Source: Erwinia aphidicola
Lineage (GTDB): Bacteria; Pseudomonadota; Gammaproteobacteria; Enterobacterales; Enterobacteriaceae
DNA length: 64,000 nucleotides
Reading direction: 5' to 3'
Assembly (NCBI RefSeq): GCF_024169515.1
Contig: NZ_JAMKCQ010000001.1
Coordinates: 3,534,001 to 3,598,000, forward strand
Position numbers and translations under genes: made by a program. A model generated the notes under the pieces. The model worked only from the letters and a program-made list of their open reading frames with translations, did no database searches and had not been told where the DNA came from. The number at the start of each line of letters is the position of its first letter. Positions within the stretch are counted from its first letter, which is position 1. Below, one piece after another: positions 9,126 through 18,951 of the stretch.

Positions 9126-9530
9126 ATGGCACTTTTGAACATTTTTGATATTGCCGGTTCGGCAATGGCTGCACAGTCACAGCGTCTGAACGTCAGCGCC
9201 AGTAACCTGGCCAACGCCGACAGCGTCACCGGGCCGGATGGTCAGCCCTACGTCGCGAAGCAGGTGGTTTTCCAGACTAACGCGATGCCGGGTTCACCGA
9301 CCGGTGGCGTGAAGGTCGCTCAGGTGATCGACGACCCGGCGCCCGCGCGCCTGGTGTACGAGCCGGGTAACCCGATGGCGGATGCCAAAGGCTACGTGAA
9401 GATGCCGAACGTGGATGTCGTAGGGGAAACGGTGAACACCATGTCAGCTTCGCGCAGCTACCAGGCCAACGTTGAGGTTTTAAACACCGTTAAACAGATG
9501 ATGATGAAAACCTTAACGCTGGGCCAATAA
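9126..9530 (+). CDS. flgC: Flagellar proximal rod protein FlgC
   Basis: Second rod subunit, 134 residues. The N-terminal motif [20 protein letters not shown] and the C-terminal [23 protein letters not shown] are the coiled-coil-forming ends shared by flagellar axial proteins. The central region is the FlgC-specific insert. Spacing of 3-11 bases to flgB and flgD indicates one transcript. Confidence 0.97.
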   Translation: MALLNIFDIAGSAMAAQSQRLNVSASNLANADSVTGPDGQPYVAKQVVFQTNAMPGSPTGGVKVAQVIDDPAPARLVYEPGNPMADAKGYVKMPNVDVVGETVNTMSASRSYQANVEVLNTVKQMMMKTLTLGQ

Positions 9531-9541
9531 GGAGCTTCCCA

Positions 9542-10213
9542 ATGAGTATTGCTGTAGGCGTAAACGAAAAACAGGCGACCACCACGCTAACGAACTCTTC
9601 ATCCAGCTCTGATACCTCAGCAGCGGATCTCCAGAGTAACTTCCTGACGCTGCTGGTCACCCAGCTGCAGAACCAGGATCCGACCAATCCAATGGATAAC
9701 AGTCAGCTGACCTCTCAGCTGGCGCAGATCAATACCCTGAGCGGGATTGAGAAGCTGAACACCACGCTGGGTTCCATTTCCGGGCAGATCACCAGCGGCC
9801 AGTCGCTGCAGGCATCGACCCTGATTGGCCACGGTGTGATGGTAGACGGTTCGCAGATCCTGGTCGGCAGCAGCACCACCACGCCGTTTGGGGTGGAACT
9901 GACTCAGGCCTCAACCAGCACCACCGCCACCATTAAAGATGCCAGCGGCGCAGTGGTTCAGACCATTGACCTTGGCGCACAGACTGCAGGGGTTCATACC
10001 TTCCAGTGGGATGGCAAAGCGGCAGATGGCACCACCGCGGCAGACGGCAAATATACCGTGTCTATCGCTGCCAGCAACGCCACCGGCCAGCTGGTCGCAC
10101 AGCCGTTGAACTACGCCTACGTCAGCGGTGTAACCACAAATTCTACCGGTGCGGTGCTCGACCTCGGCACCATGGGCACGACAACCCTGGCTAACGTTCG
10201 TCAGATCGTTTAA
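9542..10213 (+). CDS. flgD: Flagellar hook-capping protein FlgD
   Basis: Scaffold that caps the growing hook and is replaced by FlgK. The 223-residue protein has the N-terminal Ser/Thr-rich export region, the conserved block NFLTLLVTQLQNQDPTNPMDN, and the C-terminal FlgD Ig-like/tudor domains (FQWDGKAADGTTAADGKY). It sits between flgC and flgE in the standard order, with RBS AGGAG just upstream of the ATG. Confidence 0.97.
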   Translation: MSIAVGVNEKQATTTLTNSSSSSDTSAADLQSNFLTLLVTQLQNQDPTNPMDNSQLTSQLAQINTLSGIEKLNTTLGSISGQITSGQSLQASTLIGHGVMVDGSQILVGSSTTTPFGVELTQASTSTTATIKDASGAVVQTIDLGAQTAGVHTFQWDGKAADGTTAADGKYTVSIAASNATGQLVAQPLNYAYVSGVTTNSTGAVLDLGTMGTTTLANVRQIV

Positions 10214-10242
10214 TCCACTAATTTTGCTTCAGGAGTGACAAC

Positions 10243-11457
10243 ATGGGCTTTTCACAGGCGGTCAGTGGCTTAAACGCTGCGTCCAGCAACCTCGACGTTA
10301 TTGGTAACAATATCTCCAACTCCGCCACCGCGGGCTTTAAATCCAGCACTATCGCGTTTGCCGATATGTTTGCCGGTTCTAAAGTCGGCCTCGGCACCAA
10401 AGTGGCTGCTGTGGTGCAGGACTTTGGTGACGGTACCACCACCACCACCAGCCGCGGTCTTGACGTGGCGATCAGCTCTGCAGGCTTCTTCCGTATGGCC
10501 GACACCAGCGGCGCGGTCTATTACAGCCGTAACGGCCAGTTCACGCTGGACGCGGATCGCAACATCGTGAACATGCAGGGCCTGAAGCTGACCGGCTACC
10601 CGGCATCCGGCAACCCGGCCACCGTGCAGACCGGTGCTAACCCGGTGGCGCTGACCATTCCTGAAGCGTCCATGCCGGCCAAGATGACCAGCACCGCGTC
10701 ACTGACTGCCACGCTGAACTCTTCCTCTGCCGCGACCACCGGTGCGTTTAACGCCTCCGACACGTCGACCTATGACAAAAAAACCTCGCTGACCGCGTAT
10801 GACTCGCAGGGCAACGAGCACACCATCAACATGTACTTCGTCAAAACTGCGGACAACAGCTGGACCGTTCACGCGCAGGATGCCTCTGCTACTGACCCGT
10901 CCACCACCGACACCACCACTAACCTGGTGTTCGATACCAGCGGCGCCCTGACCACCGCCAGCGCCAAAGCGATTAGCGTGACCATGGACAACAAAGGTGG
11001 CAGCGTCACCGCCAGCCCGTTCAGTGTGGATATCACCGGCAGCCTGCAGCAGAACAACGGTGGGTCCACTTTTGGTAACCCAACGCAGAATGGTTATGCC
11101 CCGGGTGACCTGACCAGCTACCAGATCAATGACGACGGTACGCTGGTCGGTAACTACTCGAACGAAAAAACCCAGGTACTGGGTCAGATCGTGCTGGCGA
11201 ACTTTGCTAACCCGGAAGGGCTGAAGTCGGAAGGCGACAACGTCTGGTCTGCCAGTGCTTCCTCTGGCCAGGCGCTGACCGGTATCGCCGGTACCGGTAA
11301 CCTCGGTACGCTGACGGCGGGTGCGCTGGAGTCCTCCAACGTCGACCTGAGTAAAGAGCTGGTGAACATGATCGTGGCGCAGCGTAACTACCAGTCGAAC
11401 GCGCAGACCATCAAAACTCAGGACCAGATCCTCAACACGCTGGTCAACCTGCGTTAA
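10243..11457 (+). CDS. flgE: Flagellar hook protein FlgE
   Basis: Main subunit of the hook, the universal joint of the flagellum. The 404-residue protein starts MGFSQAVSGLNAASSNLDVIG and has the typical NNISNSATAGFKSS motif. It ends with the hook-type C-terminus ELVNMIVAQRNYQSNAQTIK. The middle 250 residues are Thr/Ser/Ala rich, matching the surface-exposed variable D1-D2 domains. Length is close to the E. coli protein (402). Confidence 0.98.
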   Translation: MGFSQAVSGLNAASSNLDVIGNNISNSATAGFKSSTIAFADMFAGSKVGLGTKVAAVVQDFGDGTTTTTSRGLDVAISSAGFFRMADTSGAVYYSRNGQFTLDADRNIVNMQGLKLTGYPASGNPATVQTGANPVALTIPEASMPAKMTSTASLTATLNSSSAATTGAFNASDTSTYDKKTSLTAYDSQGNEHTINMYFVKTADNSWTVHAQDASATDPSTTDTTTNLVFDTSGALTTASAKAISVTMDNKGGSVTASPFSVDITGSLQQNNGGSTFGNPTQNGYAPGDLTSYQINDDGTLVGNYSNEKTQVLGQIVLANFANPEGLKSEGDNVWSASASSGQALTGIAGTGNLGTLTAGALESSNVDLSKELVNMIVAQRNYQSNAQTIKTQDQILNTLVNLR

Positions 11458-11478
11458 TACGGTTAACAGGGGAGTTCA

Positions 11479-12234
11479 ATGGATCACGCGATATATACCG
11501 CAATGGGGGCTGCCAGTCAGACCCTCGATCAGCAGGCAGTGACGGCGGCCAACCTCGCCAACGCCTCTACGCCGGGCTTTCGCGCACAGCTAAATGCCGC
11601 GCGCGCGGTGCCGGTGGAAGGCTTATCTCTGCCTACCCGTACGCTGGTCACGGCTTCAACGCCGGGATCGGATATGAGCCAGGGCGCGCTGGATTATACC
11701 GAGCGCCCGCTGGATGTGGCGATGCAGGGTGACGGCTGGCTGGCGGTGCAGACCGCTGACGGCACTGAAGCCTACACCCGCAACGGCAATATGGAAGTCA
11801 GCCCGGCCGGGCAGCTTACCGTGCAGGGCAACGTGGTGATGGGCGACGGCGGGCCGATTGCGGTGCCGCAGGGTTCGGAAATCACCATCGCGGCTGACGG
11901 TACCATTACCGCGTTGAATCCGGGCGATGCACCAAATGCCACGGTACAGCTGGGCAAGTTGAAGCTGGTGAAAGCCAGCGGTAGCGAACTTCAGCGCGGT
12001 GATGACGGCATGTTCCGTCTCACTGCCGCTGCCCAGACTACCCGCGGCGCAACGCTGCCGCTGGACGCGACGATGAAAGTGATGCCTGGCGTGCTGGAAG
12101 GTAGCAACGTCAGCACCACCCAGACCATGGTCGATATGATCGCCAACGCCCGTCGCTTTGAGATGCAGATGAAAGTGATCTCAAGCGTTGACGAGAACGA
12201 ACAAAAAGCCAACCAGCTGCTGTCAATGGGCTGA
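11479..12234 (+). CDS. flgF: Flagellar proximal rod protein FlgF
   Basis: Rod subunit related to FlgG, 251 residues. N-terminus [20 protein letters not shown] with the axial motif [15 protein letters not shown]. The middle carries the flagellar basal-body '[20 protein letters not shown]' block, and the C-terminus [17 protein letters not shown] is the axial helix. The gene is 16 bases upstream of the flgG start, in a single operon. Confidence 0.97.
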   Translation: MDHAIYTAMGAASQTLDQQAVTAANLANASTPGFRAQLNAARAVPVEGLSLPTRTLVTASTPGSDMSQGALDYTERPLDVAMQGDGWLAVQTADGTEAYTRNGNMEVSPAGQLTVQGNVVMGDGGPIAVPQGSEITIAADGTITALNPGDAPNATVQLGKLKLVKASGSELQRGDDGMFRLTAAAQTTRGATLPLDATMKVMPGVLEGSNVSTTQTMVDMIANARRFEMQMKVISSVDENEQKANQLLSMG

Positions 12235-12250
12235 TCAGAGGAATAAACAG

Positions 12251-13033
12251 ATGATCCGTTCTTTATGGATTGCCAAGACCGGCCTTGACGCTCAGCAGAC
12301 CAATATGGACGTTATCGCCAACAACCTGGCCAACGTCAGTACCAACGGTTTCAAACGTCAGCGTGCGGTCTTTGAAGACCTGATGTACCAGACCATGCGT
12401 CAGCCGGGTGCGCAGTCATCCGATCAGACCACGCTGCCTTCCGGCTTGCAGATTGGTACCGGTACGCGTCCGGTTGCCACCGAGCGCCTGCACAATCAGG
12501 GCAACCTGTCGCAGACCGACTCGTCTAAAGACGTGGCGATTAACGGTCAGGGCTTCTTCTCGGTCCTGATGCCGGACGGCACCACGGCGTATACCCGCGA
12601 TGGCTCTTTCCAGACTGACCAGAATGGCCAGCTGGTGACCAACGCCGGATTCCCGGTGCAGCCAGCCATCACCATCCCGGCTAACTCGCTGAGCATGACC
12701 GTCAGCCGTGACGGCGTAGTGAGCGTCACGCAGCAGGGCCAGACGAACCCGGTGCAGGTCGGTCAGCTGACCCTGAGCACCTTTGTCAACGATGCCGGCC
12801 TGGAAAGTATGGGTGAGAACCTGTACCAGGAAACTCAGGCCTCCGGTGCGCCAACCGAAAGTAACCCGGGCAACAACGGGGCCGGTACGCTGTATCAGGG
12901 CTACGTTGAAACCTCAAACGTTAACGTCGCAGAAGAGCTGGTAAGCATGATCCAGACCCAGCGCGCCTACGAAATTAACAGTAAGGCCGTCAGTACTTCC
13001 GACCAGATGCTGGCGAAGCTGACCCAGCTGTAA
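12251..13033 (+). CDS. flgG: Flagellar distal rod protein FlgG
   Basis: Major distal rod subunit, 260 residues as in E. coli. It begins [20 protein letters not shown] and has [20 protein letters not shown], the FlgG-specific stretch that makes the rod stiff, and the C-terminal [19 protein letters not shown]. The frame stays open upstream to 12188 inside flgF, but the family start is ATG 12251, preceded by GAGGAAT. A hairpin (13062-13081) lies in the 87-base gap before flgH. Confidence 0.97.
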   Translation: MIRSLWIAKTGLDAQQTNMDVIANNLANVSTNGFKRQRAVFEDLMYQTMRQPGAQSSDQTTLPSGLQIGTGTRPVATERLHNQGNLSQTDSSKDVAINGQGFFSVLMPDGTTAYTRDGSFQTDQNGQLVTNAGFPVQPAITIPANSLSMTVSRDGVVSVTQQGQTNPVQVGQLTLSTFVNDAGLESMGENLYQETQASGAPTESNPGNNGAGTLYQGYVETSNVNVAEELVSMIQTQRAYEINSKAVSTSDQMLAKLTQL

Positions 13034-13061
13034 TACGACGGAGAGCTTGACCGTCGCAGGT

Positions 13062-13081
13062 GCCGGGCTTTACTGCCCGGC
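13062..13081 (+). other. Intergenic hairpin between flgG and flgH
   Basis: GCCGGGC and GCCCGGC form a perfect 7-bp stem around TTTACT. No U-tract follows, so it probably does not end transcription completely; it could act as an RNA-stability or attenuation element inside the operon. Confidence 0.4.
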
Positions 13082-13120
13082 CCGTTAATAAAATATTCAC
13101 GTAATGAAAGGTTCATTTCC

Positions 13121-13822
13121 ATGGCGCAGCAGATCTCATTGCCTGGACGTTTGTTAGTAGCCGCGATGCTGCTGACGCTTAACGGTTGTGCGTTAGTTCC
13201 CCGTAAGCCTCTGGTAGAAGGTTCGACAACGGCTCAGCCGCTGCCTGCTTCTCCGCCGGTGGTCAACGGCTCTATTTTTCAGGGTGTGATGCCAATGAAC
13301 TACGGCTACCAGCCGCTGTTTGAGGATCGACGCCCGCGTAATATTGGCGACACATTAACCATCACGCTGCAGGAAAACGTCAGCGCGAGTAAGAGTTCTT
13401 CTGCCAATGCCGGACGTGACGGCAGCAGCAGCTTCGGGCTGACTGCCACGCCGAACGCGCTGGCTGGCCTGCTGGGCGGTGACAAAACCACCTTCGCCGG
13501 GGCCGGTAAAAATGATTTCGCCGGTAAGGGGGGCGCAACGGCCAATAACACCTTTACCGGTACGATTACCGTTACCGTCAATCAGGTACTGCCAAACGGC
13601 AACCTGAGCGTGGTCGGTGAGAAACAGATTGAGATTAATCAGGGAACTGAATTTATCCGCTTCTCCGGGGTGGTTAACCCACGCACGATTAGCGCCAGCA
13701 ACAGCGTAGTATCAACCCAGGTGGCGGATGCGCGCATTGAGTACGTCGGTAACGGCTACATCAATGAAGCACAAACCATGGGCTGGCTGCAGCGGTTCTT
13801 CCTGAACATATCACCGATGTAA
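13121..13822 (+). CDS. flgH: Flagellar L-ring lipoprotein FlgH
   Basis: Outer-membrane L-ring subunit of 233 residues. The N-terminus is a lipoprotein signal with lipobox TLNGC (Cys23). The family core is clear: [53 protein letters not shown] and the C-terminus [14 protein letters not shown]. The region from about residue 105 to 140 is Gly/Ala rich and differs from E. coli. flgI starts 9 bases after the stop. Confidence 0.97.
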   Translation: MAQQISLPGRLLVAAMLLTLNGCALVPRKPLVEGSTTAQPLPASPPVVNGSIFQGVMPMNYGYQPLFEDRRPRNIGDTLTITLQENVSASKSSSANAGRDGSSSFGLTATPNALAGLLGGDKTTFAGAGKNDFAGKGGATANNTFTGTITVTVNQVLPNGNLSVVGEKQIEINQGTEFIRFSGVVNPRTISASNSVVSTQVADARIEYVGNGYINEAQTMGWLQRFFLNISPM

Positions 13823-13831
13823 GAGGTTTTC

Positions 13832-14938
13832 ATGCGTAATGTACTGATTCGATTTGCTTTGCTGCTGACGGTGGGGATCAGCGCCCTGGCGCAGGCCGAT
13901 CGTATTCGCGATCTCACTACCGTTGGCGGAGTGCGCGATAACTCCCTGATCGGCTACGGCCTGGTGGTGGGGCTGGACGGCACCGGTGACCAGACTACCC
14001 AGACTCCGTTTACCACTCAGAGCCTGAGCAACATGCTGTCGCAGTTGGGGATCACCGTCCCCGCCGGCACCAATATGCAGCTGAAAAACGTCGCGGCGGT
14101 GATGGTTACCGCCAAGCTGCCGGCCTTTGGTCGCCAGGGGCAGGTGGTGGACGTGGTGGTTTCCTCTATGGGTAACGCCAAAAGCCTGCGCGGCGGTACG
14201 CTGCTGATGACTCCGCTGAAAGGCGTGGATAACCAGGTGTATGCGCTGGCGCAGGGTAACGTGCTGATCGGCGGAGCCAGTGCCGCCGCCGGTGGCAGCA
14301 GCGTGCAGGTCAACCAGGTGAACGGCGGGCGCATTACCGGTGGCGCCACCATTGAACGTGAGCTGCCAAACAACTTCGGCAGCACCAACGTGATTAACCT
14401 GTTCCTTAATCAGGAAGATTTCAGCATGGCGCAGCGCATCAGCGACGCCATCAACAGCCGCGGCGGCTATGGCATGGCGCAGGCGCTGGATGGCCGCACC
14501 ATTCAGATCCGCAGCAGCGCTAACAGCACCTCGCAGGTGCGCCAGCTGGCCGATATCCAGAATATCGACGTCTCCGTGCCGATTCAGGATGCCAAAGTGA
14601 TCATCAACTCGCGCACCGGCTCGGTGGTGATGAACCGCGAAGTGATGCTGAGCCAGTGTGCAGTGGCGCAGGGCAACCTGTCGGTGACGGTGAATCAGAC
14701 TCAGAACGTCAGCCAGCCGAACACGCCGTTTGGCGGCGGTCAGACGGTGGTGACGCCACAGACGCAGATCGATCTGCGCCAGAGCGGCGGAGCGTTGCAG
14801 AGCGTGAATGCCAGCGCCAATCTCAACAGCGTGGTGCGCGCCCTGAATGCGCTGGGTGCAACGCCAATCGATCTTATGTCCATTCTACAGTCGATGCAGA
14901 GCGCCGGTTGCCTGCACGCCAAACTGGAAATTATCTGA
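13832..14938 (+). CDS. flgI: Flagellar P-ring protein FlgI
   Basis: Periplasmic P-ring subunit, 368 residues. A Sec signal peptide occupies about residues 1-21 ([15 protein letters not shown]). The mature start [21 protein letters not shown] and the block [19 protein letters not shown] are highly conserved in FlgI. Two cysteines near the C-terminus (SQCAVAQG and [12 protein letters not shown]) are in place to form the disulfide known from E. coli FlgI. The TGA stop overlaps the flgJ ATG by one base. Confidence 0.97.
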   Translation: MRNVLIRFALLLTVGISALAQADRIRDLTTVGGVRDNSLIGYGLVVGLDGTGDQTTQTPFTTQSLSNMLSQLGITVPAGTNMQLKNVAAVMVTAKLPAFGRQGQVVDVVVSSMGNAKSLRGGTLLMTPLKGVDNQVYALAQGNVLIGGASAAAGGSSVQVNQVNGGRITGGATIERELPNNFGSTNVINLFLNQEDFSMAQRISDAINSRGGYGMAQALDGRTIQIRSSANSTSQVRQLADIQNIDVSVPIQDAKVIINSRTGSVVMNREVMLSQCAVAQGNLSVTVNQTQNVSQPNTPFGGGQTVVTPQTQIDLRQSGGALQSVNASANLNSVVRALNALGATPIDLMSILQSMQSAGCLHAKLEII

Positions 14939-15888
14939 TGAGTGACAACAGCCAGTCGATGATGGGCGCGGCGTATGACAGCCGCTCGCTCAACAACCTG
15001 AAGCGCCTTGCCAGCAGCGATCCGAAAGCGCATGCGCTGCAGGTTGCTAAGCAGGTGGAAGGGATGTTCGTGCAGATGATGCTGAAAAGCATGCGTCAGG
15101 CGCTGCCGCAGGACGGCATGCTGAGCACCGAACAGACGCGGCTGTACACCTCAATGTATGACCAGCAGATCGGCCAGCAGATCGCCTCGAAGGGGTTAGG
15201 GCTGGCCGATATGATCGTCAAGCAGATGGAAACGCAGAAAGCCCCGGACGAAAAAGCCGGAACGGTGCCTATGCCGTTGGATAAAGCCTTTATCAACACG
15301 CTGCCGCCGCTGGCGATGGAACAGATGGTGCGTAAAGCGGTTCCGCGCTTCAACGCCAGCGAAATGCCGCTTTCCGGCGATAACAGCGACTTTATCGCCC
15401 AGCTGTCGCAGCCGGCAAAAGCCGCCAGCGAGCAGAGCGGAATTCCGCATCACCTGATCCTCGCCCAGGCGGCGCTGGAATCCGGCTGGGGGCAGCGCCA
15501 GATCCTGACGCGTGACGGTAAGCCGAGCTATAACGTCTTTGGCATCAAAGCTACGGGCAGCTGGCAGGGCAAAACCACCGACGTAATGACCACCGAATAT
15601 GAGAACGGCGAAGCGAAGAAGGTGAAGCAGAAGTTCCGCGTTTATGACTCCTACTTCGACGCGCTGACCGACTACGTCAAGCTGCTGAGCAACAACCCGC
15701 GCTACGCCGCCGTCACCACGGCAGCGTCACCGGAGCAGGGCGCCCAGGCCTTGCAGGCGGCGGGTTACGCGACCGATCCGAAATATGCACAGAAGCTGGT
15801 GGGGATGATCCAGCAGTTCAAAAACATGGGTGAAAAAGTGGTGAAAGCCTATGGTCAGGATATAAAAGATATCTCCACGTTATTCTGA
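14938..15888 (+). CDS. flgJ: Rod cap and peptidoglycan hydrolase FlgJ
   Basis: Bifunctional protein of 316 residues: the N-terminal part (about 1-150) is the rod-assembly scaffold with KQVEGMFVQMMLKSMRQALP, and the C-terminal part is a beta-N-acetylglucosaminidase that opens the cell wall for the rod. The catalytic glutamate is expected in HLILAQAALESGWGQR, followed by YNVFGIKATGSWQG and VYDSYFDALTDYVKLL. The frame is open upstream inside flgI, but the family start is ATG 14938, coupled to the flgI stop. It ends the flgB operon. Confidence 0.96.
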   Translation: MSDNSQSMMGAAYDSRSLNNLKRLASSDPKAHALQVAKQVEGMFVQMMLKSMRQALPQDGMLSTEQTRLYTSMYDQQIGQQIASKGLGLADMIVKQMETQKAPDEKAGTVPMPLDKAFINTLPPLAMEQMVRKAVPRFNASEMPLSGDNSDFIAQLSQPAKAASEQSGIPHHLILAQAALESGWGQRQILTRDGKPSYNVFGIKATGSWQGKTTDVMTTEYENGEAKKVKQKFRVYDSYFDALTDYVKLLSNNPRYAAVTTAASPEQGAQALQAAGYATDPKYAQKLVGMIQQFKNMGEKVVKAYGQDIKDISTLF

Positions 15889-15906
15889 TTTTTTTGGCTT
15901 TTGGTC

Positions 15907-15933
15907 TCAAGTTTACCCCGGTTGTACCGATAA
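15907..15933 (+). promoter_or_regulatory. Sigma-28 (FliA) promoter for flgKL
   Basis: TCAAGTTT (15907-15914), an 11-base spacer and ACCGATAA (15926-15933) match TAAAGTTT-N11-GCCGATAA at 14 of 16 positions. It lies about 90 bases before flgK in the gap after flgJ, as expected for the class 3 flgKL unit. Confidence 0.9.
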
Positions 15934-16023
15934 CCTTTTCAGGCCGGATTTGAGTTAACCCAACTTACCGGCAAACGATTCGTCAATGCTGGCTCTGCAG
16001 TTGCCGGTTAACAAGGACCCGAA

Positions 16024-17667
16024 ATGGCAAACTTAATTAATACCGCGATGAGCGGATTGAGCGCCGCCTCCGCCGCGCTGAATACCACCAGTAATAACAT
16101 CACTAACTATGCCGTTAGCGGTTATTCACGCCAGACCACGGTCCTTGCCCAGACCGCCAGCACCCTGAGCGGCAACAACTACTACGGCAACGGGGCCAGC
16201 GTCTCGGCGGTGTATCGCGAATATGACCAGTTCATCACCAATCAGCTGCGTGCCGCCAGCACTCAGGCCAGCAGCATCAGCACGCAGTACAGCCAGATGT
16301 CGAATATCGACGATATGCTGTCCAGCACCACCAATACCCTGTCGAGCAACATCCAGGACTTCTTCAGCTCGCTGCAGAGTCTGGTCAGCAATGCCAGCGA
16401 CTCCTCGTCGCGTACTGCCGTGCTGGGTAAAGCGGAAGGGCTGGTAAACCAGTTCAAGGTCACCGATACCTATCTGTCCAATCTGGACAGCAGCGTCAAT
16501 ACCTCTGTCACCTCGACCGTTGATCAGATCAATAACTACGCTAAGCAGATCGCGAACGTTAACCAGCAGATCGGCAAGCTGAAGGGTGCAGGAGCGGGCA
16601 GCGAACCGAATGACCTGCTGGATCAGCGCGATCAGCTGGTGAGCGAGTTGAATAAGCTGGTGGGTGTTACCGTCAATCAGCAGGATGGCGGCAGTTACAA
16701 CATCTCCATCGGCAGCGGCGTCTCGCTGGTGCAGGGCAGCAGCTACAGCCAGCTGGCGGCCGTGCCGTCCAGCGCCGATCCGTCGCGTACCACTATCGCT
16801 ACCGTGGATGCCACCACCGGCGCAAAAAGCGAACTGCCTGAATCACAGGTGACCAGCGGTTCACTCGGGGGCCTGCTGGCGTTCCGTAAAGAGCTCGACG
16901 GTGTGCGTAACCAGATTGGCCAGCTGGCAATGGCGCTCGGCACCAGCCTGAACACCCAGCACCAGGAAGGTGTGGATGCCAACGGCGATGCGGGCGGCGC
17001 GCTGTTCAGCCTCGGCAGCCCGGCGGTGGTCTCGAACACCAAAAACAGCGGTGGGGCATCGTTAAGCGCCACCTGGGCGGACACCACGAAGGTACAGGCC
17101 TCCAACTACACCGTCAGCTATGACGGCACTAACTGGACGGCAACACGCCTTTCCGACAACAGCAAAGCCGCTATCACCGTTGACAGCACCGCGCAGACGC
17201 TCTCTTTTGATGGTCTGACGCTCAGCTACGATAAGCTGCCTGCTGCCAAAGACAGCTTCACGGTCAAGCCGGTTGCCGACACCATTACCGGAATGAGCGT
17301 GCTGATCTCCGATGAAGGCAAACTGGCTGCCGCCAGTGCTGTCGGTGGCGCAAGTAACAACGAGAATGCGCAGAAGCTGCTGAATATCCAGACCGCCGGT
17401 GTGATTAACGGCAAAAGTACCCTGACTCAGGCCTATGCCAGCCTGGTGGCGGATGTGGGAAACAAAACCAGCACGCTGAAAACCACCAGTACCACGCAGA
17501 CCGCTGTGGTGACGCAGCTGACCAATCAGCAGCAGTCGGTTTCCGGCGTCAACCTTGATGAAGAGTATGCCAATCTGACGCGTTACCAGCAGTACTACAT
17601 GGCGAATGCCCAGGTACTGCAGACCGCTTCCACCATTTTCCAGTCGCTGATGTCCGCAGTCAGCTGA
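16024..17667 (+). CDS. flgK: Hook-filament junction protein FlgK (HAP1)
   Basis: Junction protein between hook and filament, 547 residues, exported by the flagellar system with FlgN as chaperone. N-terminus NLINTAMSGLSAASAALNT with NNITNYAVSGYSRQTT. The DLLDQRDQLVSELNKLVGV block and the C-terminal NLDEEYANLTRYQQYYMANAQVL-type helix (seen in part) are FlgK hallmarks. The middle domain is Thr/Ser/Ala rich and variable. It is transcribed from the FliA-type promoter upstream and is followed by flgL after 20 bases. Confidence 0.97.
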   Translation: MANLINTAMSGLSAASAALNTTSNNITNYAVSGYSRQTTVLAQTASTLSGNNYYGNGASVSAVYREYDQFITNQLRAASTQASSISTQYSQMSNIDDMLSSTTNTLSSNIQDFFSSLQSLVSNASDSSSRTAVLGKAEGLVNQFKVTDTYLSNLDSSVNTSVTSTVDQINNYAKQIANVNQQIGKLKGAGAGSEPNDLLDQRDQLVSELNKLVGVTVNQQDGGSYNISIGSGVSLVQGSSYSQLAAVPSSADPSRTTIATVDATTGAKSELPESQVTSGSLGGLLAFRKELDGVRNQIGQLAMALGTSLNTQHQEGVDANGDAGGALFSLGSPAVVSNTKNSGGASLSATWADTTKVQASNYTVSYDGTNWTATRLSDNSKAAITVDSTAQTLSFDGLTLSYDKLPAAKDSFTVKPVADTITGMSVLISDEGKLAAASAVGGASNNENAQKLLNIQTAGVINGKSTLTQAYASLVADVGNKTSTLKTTSTTQTAVVTQLTNQQQSVSGVNLDEEYANLTRYQQYYMANAQVLQTASTIFQSLMSAVS

Positions 17668-17687
17668 TTTTGCAGAGGAATTAAACC

Positions 17688-18656
17688 ATGCGTCTCAGTA
17701 CCAGCATGATCTATGACCAGCAGGCCCGCGGCATTGCCAACTCGCAGCAGAGCTGGTTGAAAGTCGGTGAGCAGCTGTCCAGCGGTAAACGCGTCGTCAA
17801 TCCGTCGGATGACCCGGTAGCAGCCGCGCAGGCGGTAGTGGTTTCCCAGGCTCAGGCCCAGACTGCGCAATTTTCCACGGCGCGCGTGTTTGCCACGCAA
17901 AACCAGTCAACCGAAGACACCACGCTGAAGCAGGTTGCCGATGTGGTGATCAGTGCCCAGACTACTCTGGTGGCGGCATCGACCGGCACGCTGTCTGATG
18001 ATGACCGCGCCTCTTACGCTACTCAGCTGGAGGGCCTTCGTGCACAGCTGCTGAACCTGGCTAACAGCACTGACGGTAATGGCCGCTATGTGTTTGCCGG
18101 CTACAAAAGCGATACTGCCCCGTTTGTCACGGACGCCACTACGGGTGAAACGACTTATGCAGGTGGCACCACGCCTATTACTCAAAAGGTAGATGCCAGC
18201 CGTACGCTGACGACCAACCACACCGGTGCACAGATTTTCGACTCCTTGACCAGTAACGCCACGAAAGAGCCGGATGGTTCGACCGGTGAAAGCAACATTT
18301 TCACGACGCTGGACACCGCGATTAAAGCGCTGAAAACGCCGCTGGCTGACGCCGATCAGACCACCGTCGATTCCGCCTCCGCCGATATGGAAAAATCGAT
18401 CCGCGGCCTTAAGAACTCGCTGAATAATGTCTCTACCGTGCGCGCCGAGGTGGGGACCAACCTGCAGGAGCTGACAAACCTCGACTCCAAAGGGGATGAC
18501 ACTACTCTTAACCTGAAAACTCAGCTGAGCGGGCTGGTAGATGCCGATACTACCGAAACTATCTCCAGCTACACCATGCAGCAGGCCGCTTTGCAGGCTT
18601 CCTATACCGTGTTCCAGCAGATGTCCAAGCTGTCGCTGTTCAAGCTGAATTCCTGA
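17688..18656 (+). CDS. flgL: Hook-filament junction protein FlgL (HAP3)
   Basis: Second junction protein, 322 residues. The flagellin-like N-terminus (MRLSTSMIYDQQARGIANSQ, then SSGKRVVNPSDDPVAA) and the C-terminal helix (MQQAALQASYTVFQQMSKLSLF) are typical for FlgL. In its coding sequence flgL shows the same codon and base composition as flgK. It ends the rightward flagellar cluster and is closed by a strong terminator at 18705-18745. Confidence 0.97.
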   Translation: MRLSTSMIYDQQARGIANSQQSWLKVGEQLSSGKRVVNPSDDPVAAAQAVVVSQAQAQTAQFSTARVFATQNQSTEDTTLKQVADVVISAQTTLVAASTGTLSDDDRASYATQLEGLRAQLLNLANSTDGNGRYVFAGYKSDTAPFVTDATTGETTYAGGTTPITQKVDASRTLTTNHTGAQIFDSLTSNATKEPDGSTGESNIFTTLDTAIKALKTPLADADQTTVDSASADMEKSIRGLKNSLNNVSTVRAEVGTNLQELTNLDSKGDDTTLNLKTQLSGLVDADTTETISSYTMQQAALQASYTVFQQMSKLSLFKLNS

Positions 18657-18704
18657 TCCCATATTAAATTTTGAGCATGCTTAAACCGGGTGTGCTCAGT
18701 TTCC

Positions 18705-18745
18705 CCCGCTGTCGGTATTTACCTGCCGACAGCGGGATTTTTTTT
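18705..18745 (+). terminator. Intrinsic terminator after flgL
   Basis: CCCGCTGTCGG and CCGACAGCGGG form a perfect 11-bp stem around a 10-base loop, followed by A and nine T. It lies about 50 bases past flgL. Confidence 0.95.
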
Positions 18746-18903
18746 GCCTGCCATTTACGCCCGGTGGCGACCTCCCCGAGTGTACCTTGCGCGCGCACCG
18801 GGGCAGGTTTTGTCGCCTGGGTTGAGCGGGCGGTTGCCGCCGGTGTGCGAGCAGGCAATAGACGACATTGTGCGGGTGTGGGATTCACTGGCCGTTCAGG
18901 CAT

Positions 18904-18937
18904 AAAAAAAGCCCCGGTCATCAGACCGGGGCTTTTT
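18904..18937 (-). terminator. Terminator of rne (bidirectional)
   Basis: AGCCCCGGTC and GACCGGGGCT form a perfect 10-bp stem around ATCA, with T-runs on both strands (seven T on the minus side). It lies 15 bases past the rne stop. The roughly 160 bases between this and the flgL terminator hold nothing I recognise. Confidence 0.93.
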
Positions 18938-18951
18938 ACTCAGCGGGACAG

